Origin: Planctomycetaceae bacterium | Lineage (GTDB): Bacteria; Planctomycetota; Phycisphaerae; SM23-33 | Length of the DNA stretch: 64,000 nt | Reading direction: 5' to 3' | NCBI GenBank assembly: GCA_039680605.1 | Contig: JBDKTA010000009.1 | Span: forward strand, 1 to 64,000 | Shown here: positions 8,479 through 17,300 of the stretch, one piece after another | How positions within the stretch are numbered: position 1 is the first letter of the stretch | Layout of the letters: each line of letters begins with the position of its first letter | The notes under the pieces: model-generated | The model's input: the letters and a program-made list of their open reading frames with translations, nothing else | The model's database searches: none | What the model was told of the DNA's origin: nothing | Made by a program: the position numbers and the translations under genes

Positions 8479-9408
8479 TCACAACTTCTCCAACGGGAAC
8501 ATCGCGTAGGTCACGCGGCGGTATTGCTCGCGGAACCCGGCGTCCTGATAGAGACGCATCGCGTACGTGTTGCCCGCGTCCACCGCCAGCGTCAGGCATT
8601 GATAACCGGACATGTACGCCTGCGCCGCCGCCCGCGACAGGAGTTTGCGCCCCAGGCCTTTGCCGCGGGCAGCAGCGGCCACCCCCAGGTACACCACATC
8701 GGCCCCAAGCCCGTCATGCGAGGCGTTGACCAGCACGCAGCCGGCAGGAACCTCATCAATGAAGGCGATCCACCACGACTTGGGCGAGAACGCGCCGCTG
8801 GCCTTGTGCCCGGCGATCACGTCGGCGATCTGCCGCCTGCCCCGCAGCGGCGGGCAGTCCAGCGACTGTTCGTAGGATGCCTTGATGACCGCGGCGAGTT
8901 GGTCCTGCGTGAACTGCCCGTATCGCCGCCAGACGATGGCCGGCTCTTCGAACTCTTCCGGCGGCGTCGCCAGGTCCAGGCGCATGTAGATCAGTTCGGC
9001 CAGCAGCTCGAACCCCGCCCCGCGCAGCAGGTCGACGTCGCGATGGTCTTCGGGCGAGCAGGCCGCCTGGACCAGCGAGAGCGGACCTTCGGCCATCGCC
9101 GCCGGCGCCAGGGTCGCCAGCAGCGTCGTCAGCGATTCCTCGTCGACCCCGGGCGCCCCCGGGGGGCTGTAGTAGAGCATGCCCGTGCGACCCGCTCCGG
9201 CCAGGATCATGGCCGCGGCTTGGCAACGCCCCCACTGCCGCACCCACCACAGCCACGCCTCGCCCACGCGCGAGTCAAACAGGCGTCGCAAGGCCGAGGC
9301 CCGCTGGGCGGCCATGTATCCGCTGTCGCGCCCGGCGGCGACAAACCCCATCGCCATACGCCGATGGCGCGCCGGAACCGGGGCAATCTGCATATCTACG
9401 TCGGGCAT
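8479..9408 (-). CDS. GNAT-family N-acetyltransferase
   Basis: A 309-aa cytoplasmic acyltransferase. The C-terminal half has the GNAT core: VVYLGVAAAARGKGLGRKLL with the acetyl-CoA-binding RGKGLG at residues 248-253, followed by LTLAVDAGNTYAMRLYQDAGF, the usual motif B. The N-terminal half (residues 1-150) resembles a degenerate second GNAT-like domain (EGPLSLVQAACSPEDHRDV, AGFELLAELIYMRLDL). The acceptor substrate is unknown. It converges with the class II aldolase gene. Confidence 0.85.
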   Translation of the reverse strand: MPDVDMQIAPVPARHRRMAMGFVAAGRDSGYMAAQRASALRRLFDSRVGEAWLWWVRQWGRCQAAAMILAGAGRTGMLYYSPPGAPGVDEESLTTLLATLAPAAMAEGPLSLVQAACSPEDHRDVDLLRGAGFELLAELIYMRLDLATPPEEFEEPAIVWRRYGQFTQDQLAAVIKASYEQSLDCPPLRGRRQIADVIAGHKASGAFSPKSWWIAFIDEVPAGCVLVNASHDGLGADVVYLGVAAAARGKGLGRKLLSRAAAQAYMSGYQCLTLAVDAGNTYAMRLYQDAGFREQYRRVTYAMFPLEKL

Positions 9409-9450
9409 GGCAGAATGGTAACGAGTCGCGGCAAAAAACGGGGAAGAAAA

Positions 9451-9632
9451 ACCGACGACGAGGACGAGGACGAGATAAGACCTCTTCTCCCGTTAGCGAT
9501 CGAGCTTGCTCGACGCGGTTGTTTGGTTGATTACGAACGCGCGGGGCAAGCCCCGCCGCTAACTAACGGATGCGGCGGAATGTCTTTCTTGTCGTCCTCG
9601 TCGTCGTCCTCGTCCTCGTCGTCGGTTTCTTC
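9451..9632. repeat. Inverted GAC/GTC-rich low-complexity arrays
   Basis: ACCGACGACGAGGACGAGG-type sequence at 9451-9474 has an inverted counterpart at 9589-9632 (CTCGTC units ending GTCGTCGGTTT). About 31 nt of the second array are identical to 21668-21699. The hairpin element at 9492-9563 lies between the arms. Frames through it give meaningless Asp/Glu or Ser runs, so I call no gene. Confidence 0.6.
9492..9563. repeat. Two-hairpin intergenic element, copy 1
   Basis: A 72-bp unit bounded by GTTAGCG and CGCTAAC. It carries hairpin TCGAGC-TT-GCTCGA near its left end and GCGGGGC-AA-GCCCCGC near its right end. A copy in opposite orientation lies at 63789-63862; the stems and ends are the same and the roughly 20-nt middle differs. 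This pattern of conserved palindromic ends and a variable core is typical of dispersed REP- or MITE-like elements. Confidence 0.7.
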
Positions 9633-9763
9633 CCCCTCCGCCCGCGACGAATTGCCTTTTCCCCTCTTGATAAACCCGCACGCGAAGCTTATTCTTTAAG
9701 GCGTCCGCGTGGCGCGGGTCGATACCATTAAACGCGGACCCACCGCCTTTGTGGAGTTTGATC

Positions 9764-10435
9764 ATGAGACGACTGCTGACTATGGCATTGCTGGCCGCCA
9801 TCGCGGCGACTCTGACCGTCAACATCGCGTACAGCGAACCGCCCAAGCCTTCCGAAGCCCAGTTCAAGTGGCAGTTCGACTTCCGCTACGACCCGCCGCG
9901 CCCCATCCAGGTCACCCTCCCCGGCGAGACGACCAAACGCACGTTCTGGTACGTGATCTTCACCGTCACCAACCGAACCGGCCAGGACCGCGCCTACGTG
10001 CCGGCCTTCGAGTTGTACACCAATACCGGCCAACTGATGCCCGCCGGGCGCAACACGCCGACGTTCGTGTTCAACAAGATCAAAGAGCTCCACAACCTTC
10101 CGCTGCTGGTGACCATGACCAGCCTGACCGACAAGACCCTCCTGCAGGGCGAAGACAACGCCCGCCACAGCGTGGCGATCTGGCAGGACATCGATCCCGC
10201 CGCCGGGGCATTCGACATCTTCGTCGGCGGGCTCAGCGGCGAGACGGCCGTGGTGAAACTGCCCCAGCCGGTCAAGGTGATGCAGTACGACCCGCGCGGC
10301 CAGGCCAAGGAAATCATGACCGACCAGCTCCTGCTGACCAAGCAGTTGCAGCTCACCTACACCCTGCCCGGCGAGGCCTCGGCCCGGATCTACAACCCGG
10401 CCGTCTTCGCCAGCAAACAGTGGGTCATGCGCTGA
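9764..10435 (+). CDS. Secreted protein of unknown function
   Basis: A 223-aa protein I do not recognise. It starts with a clear signal peptide (MRRLLTMALLAAIAATL, cleavage probably after AYS near residue 23). The rest is soluble and beta-rich, with a WYVIFTVTNRTGQDR segment resembling an Ig-like or NEW3-type strand pattern, and an EDNARHSVAIWQDIDP motif. No catalytic motif was seen. The ATG at 9764 has GGAG 8 nt upstream. It is followed 45 bp later by a small membrane protein on the same strand. Confidence 0.75.
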   Translation: MRRLLTMALLAAIAATLTVNIAYSEPPKPSEAQFKWQFDFRYDPPRPIQVTLPGETTKRTFWYVIFTVTNRTGQDRAYVPAFELYTNTGQLMPAGRNTPTFVFNKIKELHNLPLLVTMTSLTDKTLLQGEDNARHSVAIWQDIDPAAGAFDIFVGGLSGETAVVKLPQPVKVMQYDPRGQAKEIMTDQLLLTKQLQLTYTLPGEASARIYNPAVFASKQWVMR

Positions 10436-10480
10436 GTTTGGTAGCCGGTGGCCAGTAGCCGGTGAAGGGAATGGGGAGCG

Positions 10481-10849
10481 ATGAGCATTGCCGGCTTTGA
10501 GTCTGGGCCGCAGGTGCAGGTGAAGAAACCCTCGTACTTCTGGGTCGTCGCCGTGTCGCTGGCCGGCGTGCTTGCAGGGACGACAATCGCAGTGGTCGTG
10601 CCGACATTTGAGCCTATCTTCTCCAAAATGGGGACGCAGCTACCGAAGATGACTCAACTGATGATTAACGCCTCTCAGATGTTTCTCGGTCAGGCATTGA
10701 TCGCTCTGGTCCCAATGCTTATTGCCAAAGAGTTCATCCCCTTCAACGCCCGCGCCAAGAACGCCGTCAACATCGGCGCGACGGTTCTGTTTCTGGGGAT
10801 ATTCGTCCTGGTGTGTGTGGGATTCTTTATGCCCATGAACCGCATGTGA
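10481..10849 (+). CDS. Small two-TM protein resembling a GspF/PilC fragment
   Basis: A 122-aa inner-membrane protein with transmembrane segments at about residues 20-42 and 95-117 and a possible third at 70-85. Between them, [20 protein letters not shown] resembles the periplasmic F-x(3)-F...LP-x-T-x-LL segment of type II secretion/type IV pilus platform proteins (GspF/PilC), but the cytoplasmic helical domains are absent. It may be a small relative or only chance similarity. GGGGAG lies upstream of the ATG. Direct repeats of GTAGCCGGTG separate it from the preceding gene. Confidence 0.65.
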
Positions 10850-10884
10850 CGCACATGGGCAAGTGAGAGACGGGCTAATGGAGT

Positions 10885-11006
10885 ATGGATGGATGGATGG
10901 ATGGATGGATGGATGGATGGATGGATGGATGGATGGATGGATGGATGGATGGAAACATCATCTCGCCATCCACCCATCCAATCATCCACCCATCCAATCA
11001 TCCAAC
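10885..11006. repeat. GGAT tetranucleotide array with inverted half
   Basis: About 17 perfect ATGG units at 10885-10953 are followed by degenerate CATCC units at 10966-11006, which can pair with them in a long hairpin. The array sits directly after the stop codon of pdxA (11012, minus strand). Related arrays occur at 21574-21608 and 49979-50059. Confidence 0.85.
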
Positions 11007-11011
11007 ACGTT

Positions 11012-12022
11012 TCACTTCGTCTTTTTCCCCGCCAGGGTGATCGCCAACTCGATGGCCGCAATCATGCTGGCGGGGTTGGCCTTGTTGCGACCGGCGATGT
11101 CGAACGCCGTGCCGTGGTCGGGGCTGGTGCGGATGATCGGCAGGCCCAGCGTGAGATTCACCGCCGTGTCCCACGCCAGCAGCTTGATGGGGATCAGCGC
11201 CTGGTCGTGATACATCGCCACTACGCAGTCGAACTTGCTCTCGGTCGCCTGGCGGAAGATCGTGTCGGCCGGGAATGGCCCGACGGCGTCGATTCCGGCC
11301 TCGGTCGCCAGCAGAATCGCCGGGGCGATGATGCGGGATTCCTCGTCGCCGAAGCGCCCCTCCTCTCCGGCGTGGGGGTTGAGGCCGGCGACGGCGATCT
11401 TGGGCTTGGCCACGCCGAACCAGCGTTTCAGGGCCTGGTCGGCCAGGTCGATCGGGTTGAAGACGGCTCCGATGGTGATCAGGTTCCGCAGGTCGGCGAT
11501 GGCGTGGTGCGTGGTGGCCAGCGCGACCTTGAGCTGCGGCGAGACGAACATCATCGTCACGTTCCGCACGCCGCAGCGCTCGGCCAGCAGTTCGGTATGT
11601 CCGGGAAACCGCTTGACCCCGGCCATCTGCCACGAGGTCTTCGAGATCGGGGCGGTGACGAGGGCGTCGATGACGCCTGTCCGCGCCGCGGCGATCGCGT
11701 CTTCCAGAAACGCCAGCGACGCCAGCCCGCCCAGTCGGCTGGGGCCGCGCGGCATCGAGGCCGGCTGCGCGACTTCGTCGTAATCGGCGGCCACCATGTC
11801 CACCTCGAAACGCCGCAGTTCCTCGTGATGCACGCGAACGGCGCCCAGGTCGATCTCGGCGGTGTCGGCCGTGTAGCCTAGCTGCTCGTAGAATCCGAAG
11901 AGGACGAATCGCGCCCGCGCGCGCAGCTCGCGCGAGGCCAGCGCCTTGACGATCACCTCGGCGCCAACGCCGCAGGGGTCGCCCATGGTGATTCCGATTG
12001 TGGGCCGTGCGTCATCCATCAA
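11012..12022 (-). CDS. pdxA: 4-hydroxythreonine-4-phosphate dehydrogenase
   Basis: NAD-dependent oxidation of 4-phosphohydroxy-L-threonine in pyridoxal 5'-phosphate synthesis (DXP-dependent route), cytoplasmic. At 336 aa it is family length. Typical PdxA motifs are [13 protein letters not shown] at the N-terminus, [23 protein letters not shown] with a metal-binding His, and [14 protein letters not shown] with another metal ligand. Two adjacent ATGs (12022 and 12019) are possible. The 3' end abuts the GGAT array. Riboflavin synthase lies upstream on the same strand, separated by 273 bp of palindromes. Confidence 0.95.
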
Positions 12023-12029
12023 TTACGTC

Positions 12030-12290
12030 CACGAATGTCACGAATGACACGAATACAACGAGATAAAACCAGTTCTTACCCGGTCTCAGTCTGCAAGGCC
12101 CGAAGGGCCGACATATCCTCGCCGGGCCCGTGAGGGCCAGGAAAAGTCTTTTAAAATCGCTTAGCCCCGAAGGGGCGGCACTGCCGCAATTGCAGGTGCC
12201 GCCCCTTCGGGGCTCATCTTTTCACAAGACTCTTACCGGGGCCTAACGGCCCCGGCCAAGATATTCCGGCCCTTCGGGCCTGCCCAACCA
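12030..12290. repeat. Cluster of intergenic palindromes between ribE and pdxA
   Basis: It holds direct repeats of CACGAATG (about 12030-12055) and several GC-rich hairpins. The largest is a 19-bp perfect inverted repeat at 12163-12214 (arm AGCCCCGAAGGGGCGGCAC) with AGTCTT/AAGACT as an outer pair. Smaller GGCCCGAAGGGCC and CCGGGGCC...GGCCCCGG palindromes flank it. No gene or classical terminator was seen. Confidence 0.65.
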
Positions 12291-12295
12291 AGACA

Positions 12296-12940
12296 TCATA
12301 CGAACCCCGCGCGGCGGAGTTTTTCCAAAGACAATCCCCCGCCTTCGCCGGCGGCGATCTGGGCCAGATAGCGCCGGACGTACTTGCCGATGAGATCGAC
12401 TTCCACGTTCACCTGATCGCCCGGCCGCAGATTGGCCAGCGTCGTGTCCTTGAGCGTCGTGGGGATGATCGCCACGCTGAAGGTTCCATTGCCCACGTCG
12501 ACCAGTGTCAGCGAGACGCCGTCCAGAGCCACCGAGCCCTTGGGCACCATCTGGTCCGTCACGTCGGCGGCGGCCGCAAACTCGATCACCCATTCATTGC
12601 CGCGGCGGATGTTCTTCACCGTCGCCCTGCCGTCGACGTGCCCCTGCACCAGGTGCCCGTCGATCCCGTCCTGCAGCGTCAGCGCCCGCTCGAGGTTCAC
12701 GCGCGACCCTGCCGACAGCTTGCCCAAGCCGCTGCGCCCGAGCGTCTCGGCGATCACGTCAAACTCGGCAACGCTGCCGGCAACGGCGCTAGCCGTCAGG
12801 CACGCGCCGTTGACCGCCACGCTGTCGCCGACGCCCAGCCCCGCCCCCAGCGGGCCAACGTCGATGCTCAGCCGCCGCGAACCGCCGCGGTCCACCGCCG
12901 CTTTAACAACACCAACATGTCGTATGATTCCTGTGAACAT
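12296..12940 (-). CDS. ribE: Riboflavin synthase alpha chain
   Basis: Dismutates two 6,7-dimethyl-8-ribityllumazine molecules to riboflavin. At 214 aa it has the internal lumazine-binding duplication: repeat 1 from MFTGII (VNGACLTAS at about 45-53) and repeat 2 from about residue 98 (DGVSLTLVDV, IPTTLKDTT). The start MFTGII is the invariant family N-terminus, and the SLEKLRRAGFV end matches many homologues. It is monocistronic or upstream of pdxA; no other riboflavin genes lie nearby. I looked for an FMN riboswitch upstream and did not find one. Confidence 0.95.
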   Translation of the reverse strand: MFTGIIRHVGVVKAAVDRGGSRRLSIDVGPLGAGLGVGDSVAVNGACLTASAVAGSVAEFDVIAETLGRSGLGKLSAGSRVNLERALTLQDGIDGHLVQGHVDGRATVKNIRRGNEWVIEFAAAADVTDQMVPKGSVALDGVSLTLVDVGNGTFSVAIIPTTLKDTTLANLRPGDQVNVEVDLIGKYVRRYLAQIAAGEGGGLSLEKLRRAGFV

Positions 12941-13022
12941 GGCAGGAATATGCTAGGCAATGGGCGGCGGTTTCGCCATTGAAAAGGCAATCGGCGGCGC
13001 GGCGTCCTTGCTTTCGCTGCCG

Positions 13023-13110
13023 GGGTCAGTAAACTGACCCGGCCGGGTCACTTCAGTGACCTCGGAACTTTGCCGCAGGTTCAGGGACACGCACAACGGA
13101 GTTGTGCGTG
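13023..13110. repeat. Three consecutive perfect hairpins upstream of the YchF-like gene
   Basis: Hairpins are GGGTCAGT-AA-ACTGACCC (13023-13040), GGTCACT-TC-AGTGACC (13046-13061) and CACGCACAAC-GGA-GTTGTGCGTG (13088-13110). The last ends 10 nt before the Shine-Dalgarno GGAGA of the YchF-like gene. They may be repeat insertions or leader structures. Confidence 0.6.
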
Positions 13111-13132
13111 GCACCCGTTCGGAGAATCGCTA

Positions 13133-14203
13133 ATGCGTGTAACGCTGATTGGTCCGCCGCAGTCGGGTAAGAGCATGTTGTTTTCGGCAGTGGCCGTGGC
13201 GGGCGGGTCGCATGTCGACCTGTCGCGCAGCGACCAGCCTCACATGGCGATGGTCAAGGTGCCCGACGAGCGGCTGGACTGGCTCTCGGAGCATTACAAG
13301 CCCGAGAAGACCACGCCGGCTGAGCTGGAGTTCGTGGACCTTCCCGGCCTGGACCTCTCCGACGACGCCGGGCGCACCCGCGCCCGCGCGCACTGGGCGG
13401 CGATGCGGCAGAGCGACATGCTCGTTTTCGTCGTGCGGGCGTTTGAAGAGTCCGACGCGCCGGCGTACCGCGACCGCATCGACCCGGCCGGCGACGTCGA
13501 GGAACTCATCGCCGAGATGATCTTCGCCGACATGGACCAGGTCAGTAGCCGCATCGACAAGCTGCACGCCTCGATCAAGAAGCCCTCGCGCGACCACAAA
13601 GACGAGCAGCGCGAGCTGGAGCTGATGGAGCGGCTGCTGGCGGCATTGGAAAACGAAAAGCCCATCAGCTCGGCCCTGACCAACGACGCCGAGGGCAAAC
13701 TCGTGCGCAGCTTCGCCTTCCTGTCGCAAAAGCCCATGCTCGTGGTGCTCAACTGCGGCGAGGAGTCGCTGGGCGAGCCCGCGCCTGAAAAAGTGCATGA
13801 CCTGCCCGCGCTGCAGCTTTCGGCCAAGATCGAAGCCGAGATCGCCCAACTGCCTCCGGCCGAGCGCCAGGAGTTCCAGGCCGACCTGGGCCTCACCGGC
13901 AGCGCCCGCGACCGCCTGGTGCAGGCGTGCTACCGTGGTCTGGGGCTGATCAGTTTCCTGACGGCAGGCGAGGACGAATGCCGCGCCTGGACAATTCCCG
14001 CCGGCACCGAAGCGGTCGTCGCGGCAGGTGAGATTCACTCCGACATCGCCCGCGGGTTCATCCGCGCCGAGACGGTCAGCTTTGAGGACCACAAAGCGGC
14101 CGGGGAGTTCAAGAACGCCCGCGCCGCAGGCAAAGTCCGCCTCGAGGGCAAGACGTACATCGTTCAGGACGGGGACATTATCAACTTCAGGTTTAACGTG
14201 TAG
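13133..14203 (+). CDS. Divergent YchF/OLA1-like GTPase
   Basis: A 356-aa P-loop protein. G1 is GPPQSGKS (residues 7-14), unlike the usual GLPNVGKS of YchF; G3 is DLPGLD; the NCGE segment after KPMLVVL takes the place of the usual NKxD region. A coiled-coil-like middle (residues 135-180) and a C-terminal DUF933/TGS-like domain (AGEDECRAWTIPAGT... ending DGDIINFRFNV) match YchF/Obg-like ATPases, which bind ribosomes and hydrolyse ATP or GTP. It is probably a paralogue rather than the main YchF. I chose the ATG at 13133 because GGAGA precedes it and G1 then sits at the N-terminus. Confidence 0.82.
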   Translation: MRVTLIGPPQSGKSMLFSAVAVAGGSHVDLSRSDQPHMAMVKVPDERLDWLSEHYKPEKTTPAELEFVDLPGLDLSDDAGRTRARAHWAAMRQSDMLVFVVRAFEESDAPAYRDRIDPAGDVEELIAEMIFADMDQVSSRIDKLHASIKKPSRDHKDEQRELELMERLLAALENEKPISSALTNDAEGKLVRSFAFLSQKPMLVVLNCGEESLGEPAPEKVHDLPALQLSAKIEAEIAQLPPAERQEFQADLGLTGSARDRLVQACYRGLGLISFLTAGEDECRAWTIPAGTEAVVAAGEIHSDIARGFIRAETVSFEDHKAAGEFKNARAAGKVRLEGKTYIVQDGDIINFRFNV

Positions 14204-14207
14204 GGAC

Positions 14208-14313
14208 AGCAGTAATCAGTGAACGGTAATCGGTAATCAGTAAACAGTAGTCACCGAGTACCCGATTACGGATCACTGATTACTGATTACCGATTACTGA
14301 TTACCGATGACTG
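14208..14313. repeat. GTAATCAGT-type repeats in both orientations
   Basis: Short units of GTAATCAGT/GTAATCGGT run rightward from about 14212 and reappear inverted (ACTGATTACCGATTA) to about 14308, so the block can fold on itself. Related units overlap the end of the gene at 20334-21533 and lie upstream of the GT2 gene at 59359-59388. Confidence 0.7.
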
Positions 14314-14352
14314 GTTACTCCCCCTCGCGGATCATGGTAGAATCTGCAAACC

Positions 14353-17300
14353 GTGACTGCATTCGAGGCACAACTTCAACGACGGCGGTGGTGGCAGAAT
14401 ATCCTGCGCGCGGCCGTGGTCCTGGCGCTGGTGCTGCTGACGGTTTACGTCACGCTGCCGTATTGGCTGCCGACCAATTACGTGCGCGACTGGCTGACGC
14501 GGGAACTGAGCCGCCAGAGCGGCCTGGTGGTGACCATCGGCGAGGGGATGGTCGCCCCTGACGGAAGGACGTCCGACGAGGATTTCACCGTCGCCTGGCG
14601 CAACGACATCCAGATCCGCCACCTGACGTTCCGCCAGCCGCCGCGATTCGGCGGGGGCAGGATGATCTTCGTCGACCGCCTGCGGGTGGACTTCTCGCCG
14701 CTGGACTTGCTGCTGCGGCGCCGGATCGAGTGGATGACCCTCCAGGGGCTCGAAGTCGACGTGCGCCAGGACCAGGACGGCAACTGCAACCTGGCCGCCC
14801 TGGAGGGGCTCCAGTCCGATCTGAAAACCCAGCACATCCGCGTGCAGAACGCGACGGTCCGGATTGTCCCGGCGCCGTCGACGCAGGCCATGACCATCAA
14901 GGTCAGCGACATGGAGTACGTCGCCGGAAAGCTTCAGCACGTCGCGCTGGGATCGGTGACGGTCTCGGCCTTGCTGGAACAGACGCCCGCCTGTGCGCCG
15001 GTGAGCCTGCAATACAATGGCAGCGCCGCCCCGGCGCGGACTCGGCTGAGCTTCAGCAATATCGACTTATCGCAGCTTCACCTGGCGAAGCTGCTGAGCC
15101 TTCCGGTCAGCAGGCTTTCAGGCCGATGCGGCGGATGGATCGACCTGGCATTCGACCCCGACAGCACTACCGGGCATCTGCCCTTCGAGGTGGACCTGTC
15201 GGTTGAGAACCTGGACGTTCAGCCGCTGCAAGGGCGGCGCCTTCCGCCGGTGCCCCAGGCGGGCCTGAGCGTCAAGGCGGTGTACCACCTCAACGGACTG
15301 CTGGAGGTTCTCGAGGGCAAGGTGGCGCTGCCGGGCATCGACGTGCGCGGCAAGGCCAGCATCATGACGCGCGCCGGCGGCGAGGCGCTGGGCGACATCG
15401 ACTCGCTGGAGATCAGCGAGGGCATCGTTCACCCGGCGCGCCTGGCGGCCTTGCTGAGCGGTCGCAGCGATTCGCTGGGCGAGTTGGCGATTTCCGGCCC
15501 CGTCCGCGTCGGGCGATTGACCATTTTGCACGAGGGTCCGCGCGTGCGCCTCGCGGCCAACCTCAACGCCTCCGACGCCGAAGTGGCGTACGGCGCCGAC
15601 GTGCTCAAGGTCGCCGGGCGCCGGGCGCTGCTGGACGTCGAGGCCACGCTCGATCAGCGCACGGCGGCGATCGACCTGGAACTGGTCCGCCTGTCCCTGG
15701 GCGGCAACAGCCTCATCGCCCGCGGCACGCTGCCCGACGCCCGAGCCGCGATGGAGCAGATCGCCCACGAGGACGGGCCGGTCCTGAAGGCGGTCCTGGC
15801 GCACCTGACAGCCATGAAGCTGCGGGGCGAATGGGAGATCCACGACACCCAGTCGCTGCTGGACATGCTGGGGGCTCGCCTGCGCAAAGAGTGTGAGATG
15901 GACCTGCAGGGCTCGGCCACGGGCAAGTGGTATCTCCAGCCCTCGGCCGACATCGGCCTGCACATTTCGGCCGACGTGCCGGGCTCGACGCTGCTGATGA
16001 TCGGCCGGCGCGTGGCCAAGCCACCGGGCCAGCCCTTGCGCCTGACGATGGCGGCGGGGTTCGACCTTGGCAGGACCGCCTGCACCAACATCAGCCTGGA
16101 CGCGACAATGGGACCGGCTCGCCTGGCGCTGGACGACGGATTCGTCTCACTGATCGCCGACAAGGACGGCATGATCGCCGCCGGGGGCAAGTTTTCGCTG
16201 ACGGGCACGCGAACCCTCCTGCAGTGCGTGCCCGACCGCCCCGAGTGGCTGCGGGTCATCGACGGCGACTTCACCGCAGCCTGCAAGCTGCAGATTCGGC
16301 CCCAACGCCGCAGCGTGCAGGCGGAGGTGGCGTTTTCGAATATGAACGTGTACGGACATCCCTCCGTGGACGACCAGCGTACTGCCCGGGAGAAGCCCTG
16401 GCAACTCCAGGGCGAGATGAATATCGACGCGACCCTGATGTTGAAAGACTCCGCGACGCTCGATCTGTCACTGGAGTGCGACGCTGACGCGATGTCGTTC
16501 GACACCGGCGGCCCCCTGCCCCGGCGCAAGCCCGCCGGCGTGCCCGCGAGGCTGCGGATGGACGGGCGGCTCGTGCGGGAAAAGGGCACAGCCGCCGTGA
16601 CGCTCAACTCGCTGAACCTGGTGATTGGCGGCAGCGCGGTGCGCCTGGGCGGAACGGCCCTGTTCACCGAGGCCTCGGCGCCGCTGGCGCCGGTTCCGGC
16701 CGCCGTGGACTCGTATCATGTGAACCTCCACACCACGTGCTGCCTCGACGAGGCGCTGCTGGACCTGGTGCCCGAGCTCAAAGGCCCCGTGGCCGAGCAT
16801 CGCCTCAGCGGCGCGATCGACACGCACGTTCTCCTGTCCGACGCCGGCCAGGGCGCCCGACTGAACGCCCGCATTGACGCCGAGACACTGGCCGTCGATT
16901 CCGCCATGTTCGGATTCACCAAGCCCGCCGGTCTGGCGGCGATGGCGAAGATGCAAACCGCCTTCGGGGCCGACGGGCGAAGCTTCGACCTGACCTCGCT
17001 GGACCTTCAAGTGGGGTCGCTGCGCGTCAGCGCCAGCGCTGTCGGGGCGCTGAAACCCCCGGGCGCCGGCGCCCTGCCCGAGGCGGCGCCCCGGGAGGTG
17101 CATCTGACGGCCTCGGCGCCCGATGTGGCGGCGCTGGGGAGCCTTATGGGCAGTGTCAGGCCCTACCTGCCCTGCGGCGACTTTTCGCTGCGGATGCACT
17201 GGCGCGACGATCATGGCGGCGTCCTGCCGCAGGTTGAACTATTCAGCCGCGGGTTGAGCATGCGGGTGCGGGGCAAGATGGTCACCCTCAAGGGTCAGAT

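Noticed and set aside
9409-9763. Protein-coding gene with Ser/Asp-rich product
   Set aside because: The frames run through trinucleotide arrays and the hairpin element and give low-complexity peptides without Shine-Dalgarno sites.
12941-13132. FMN riboswitch upstream of riboflavin synthase
   Set aside because: The leader shows only simple hairpins belonging to the next gene's side; the conserved RFN motifs were not found.
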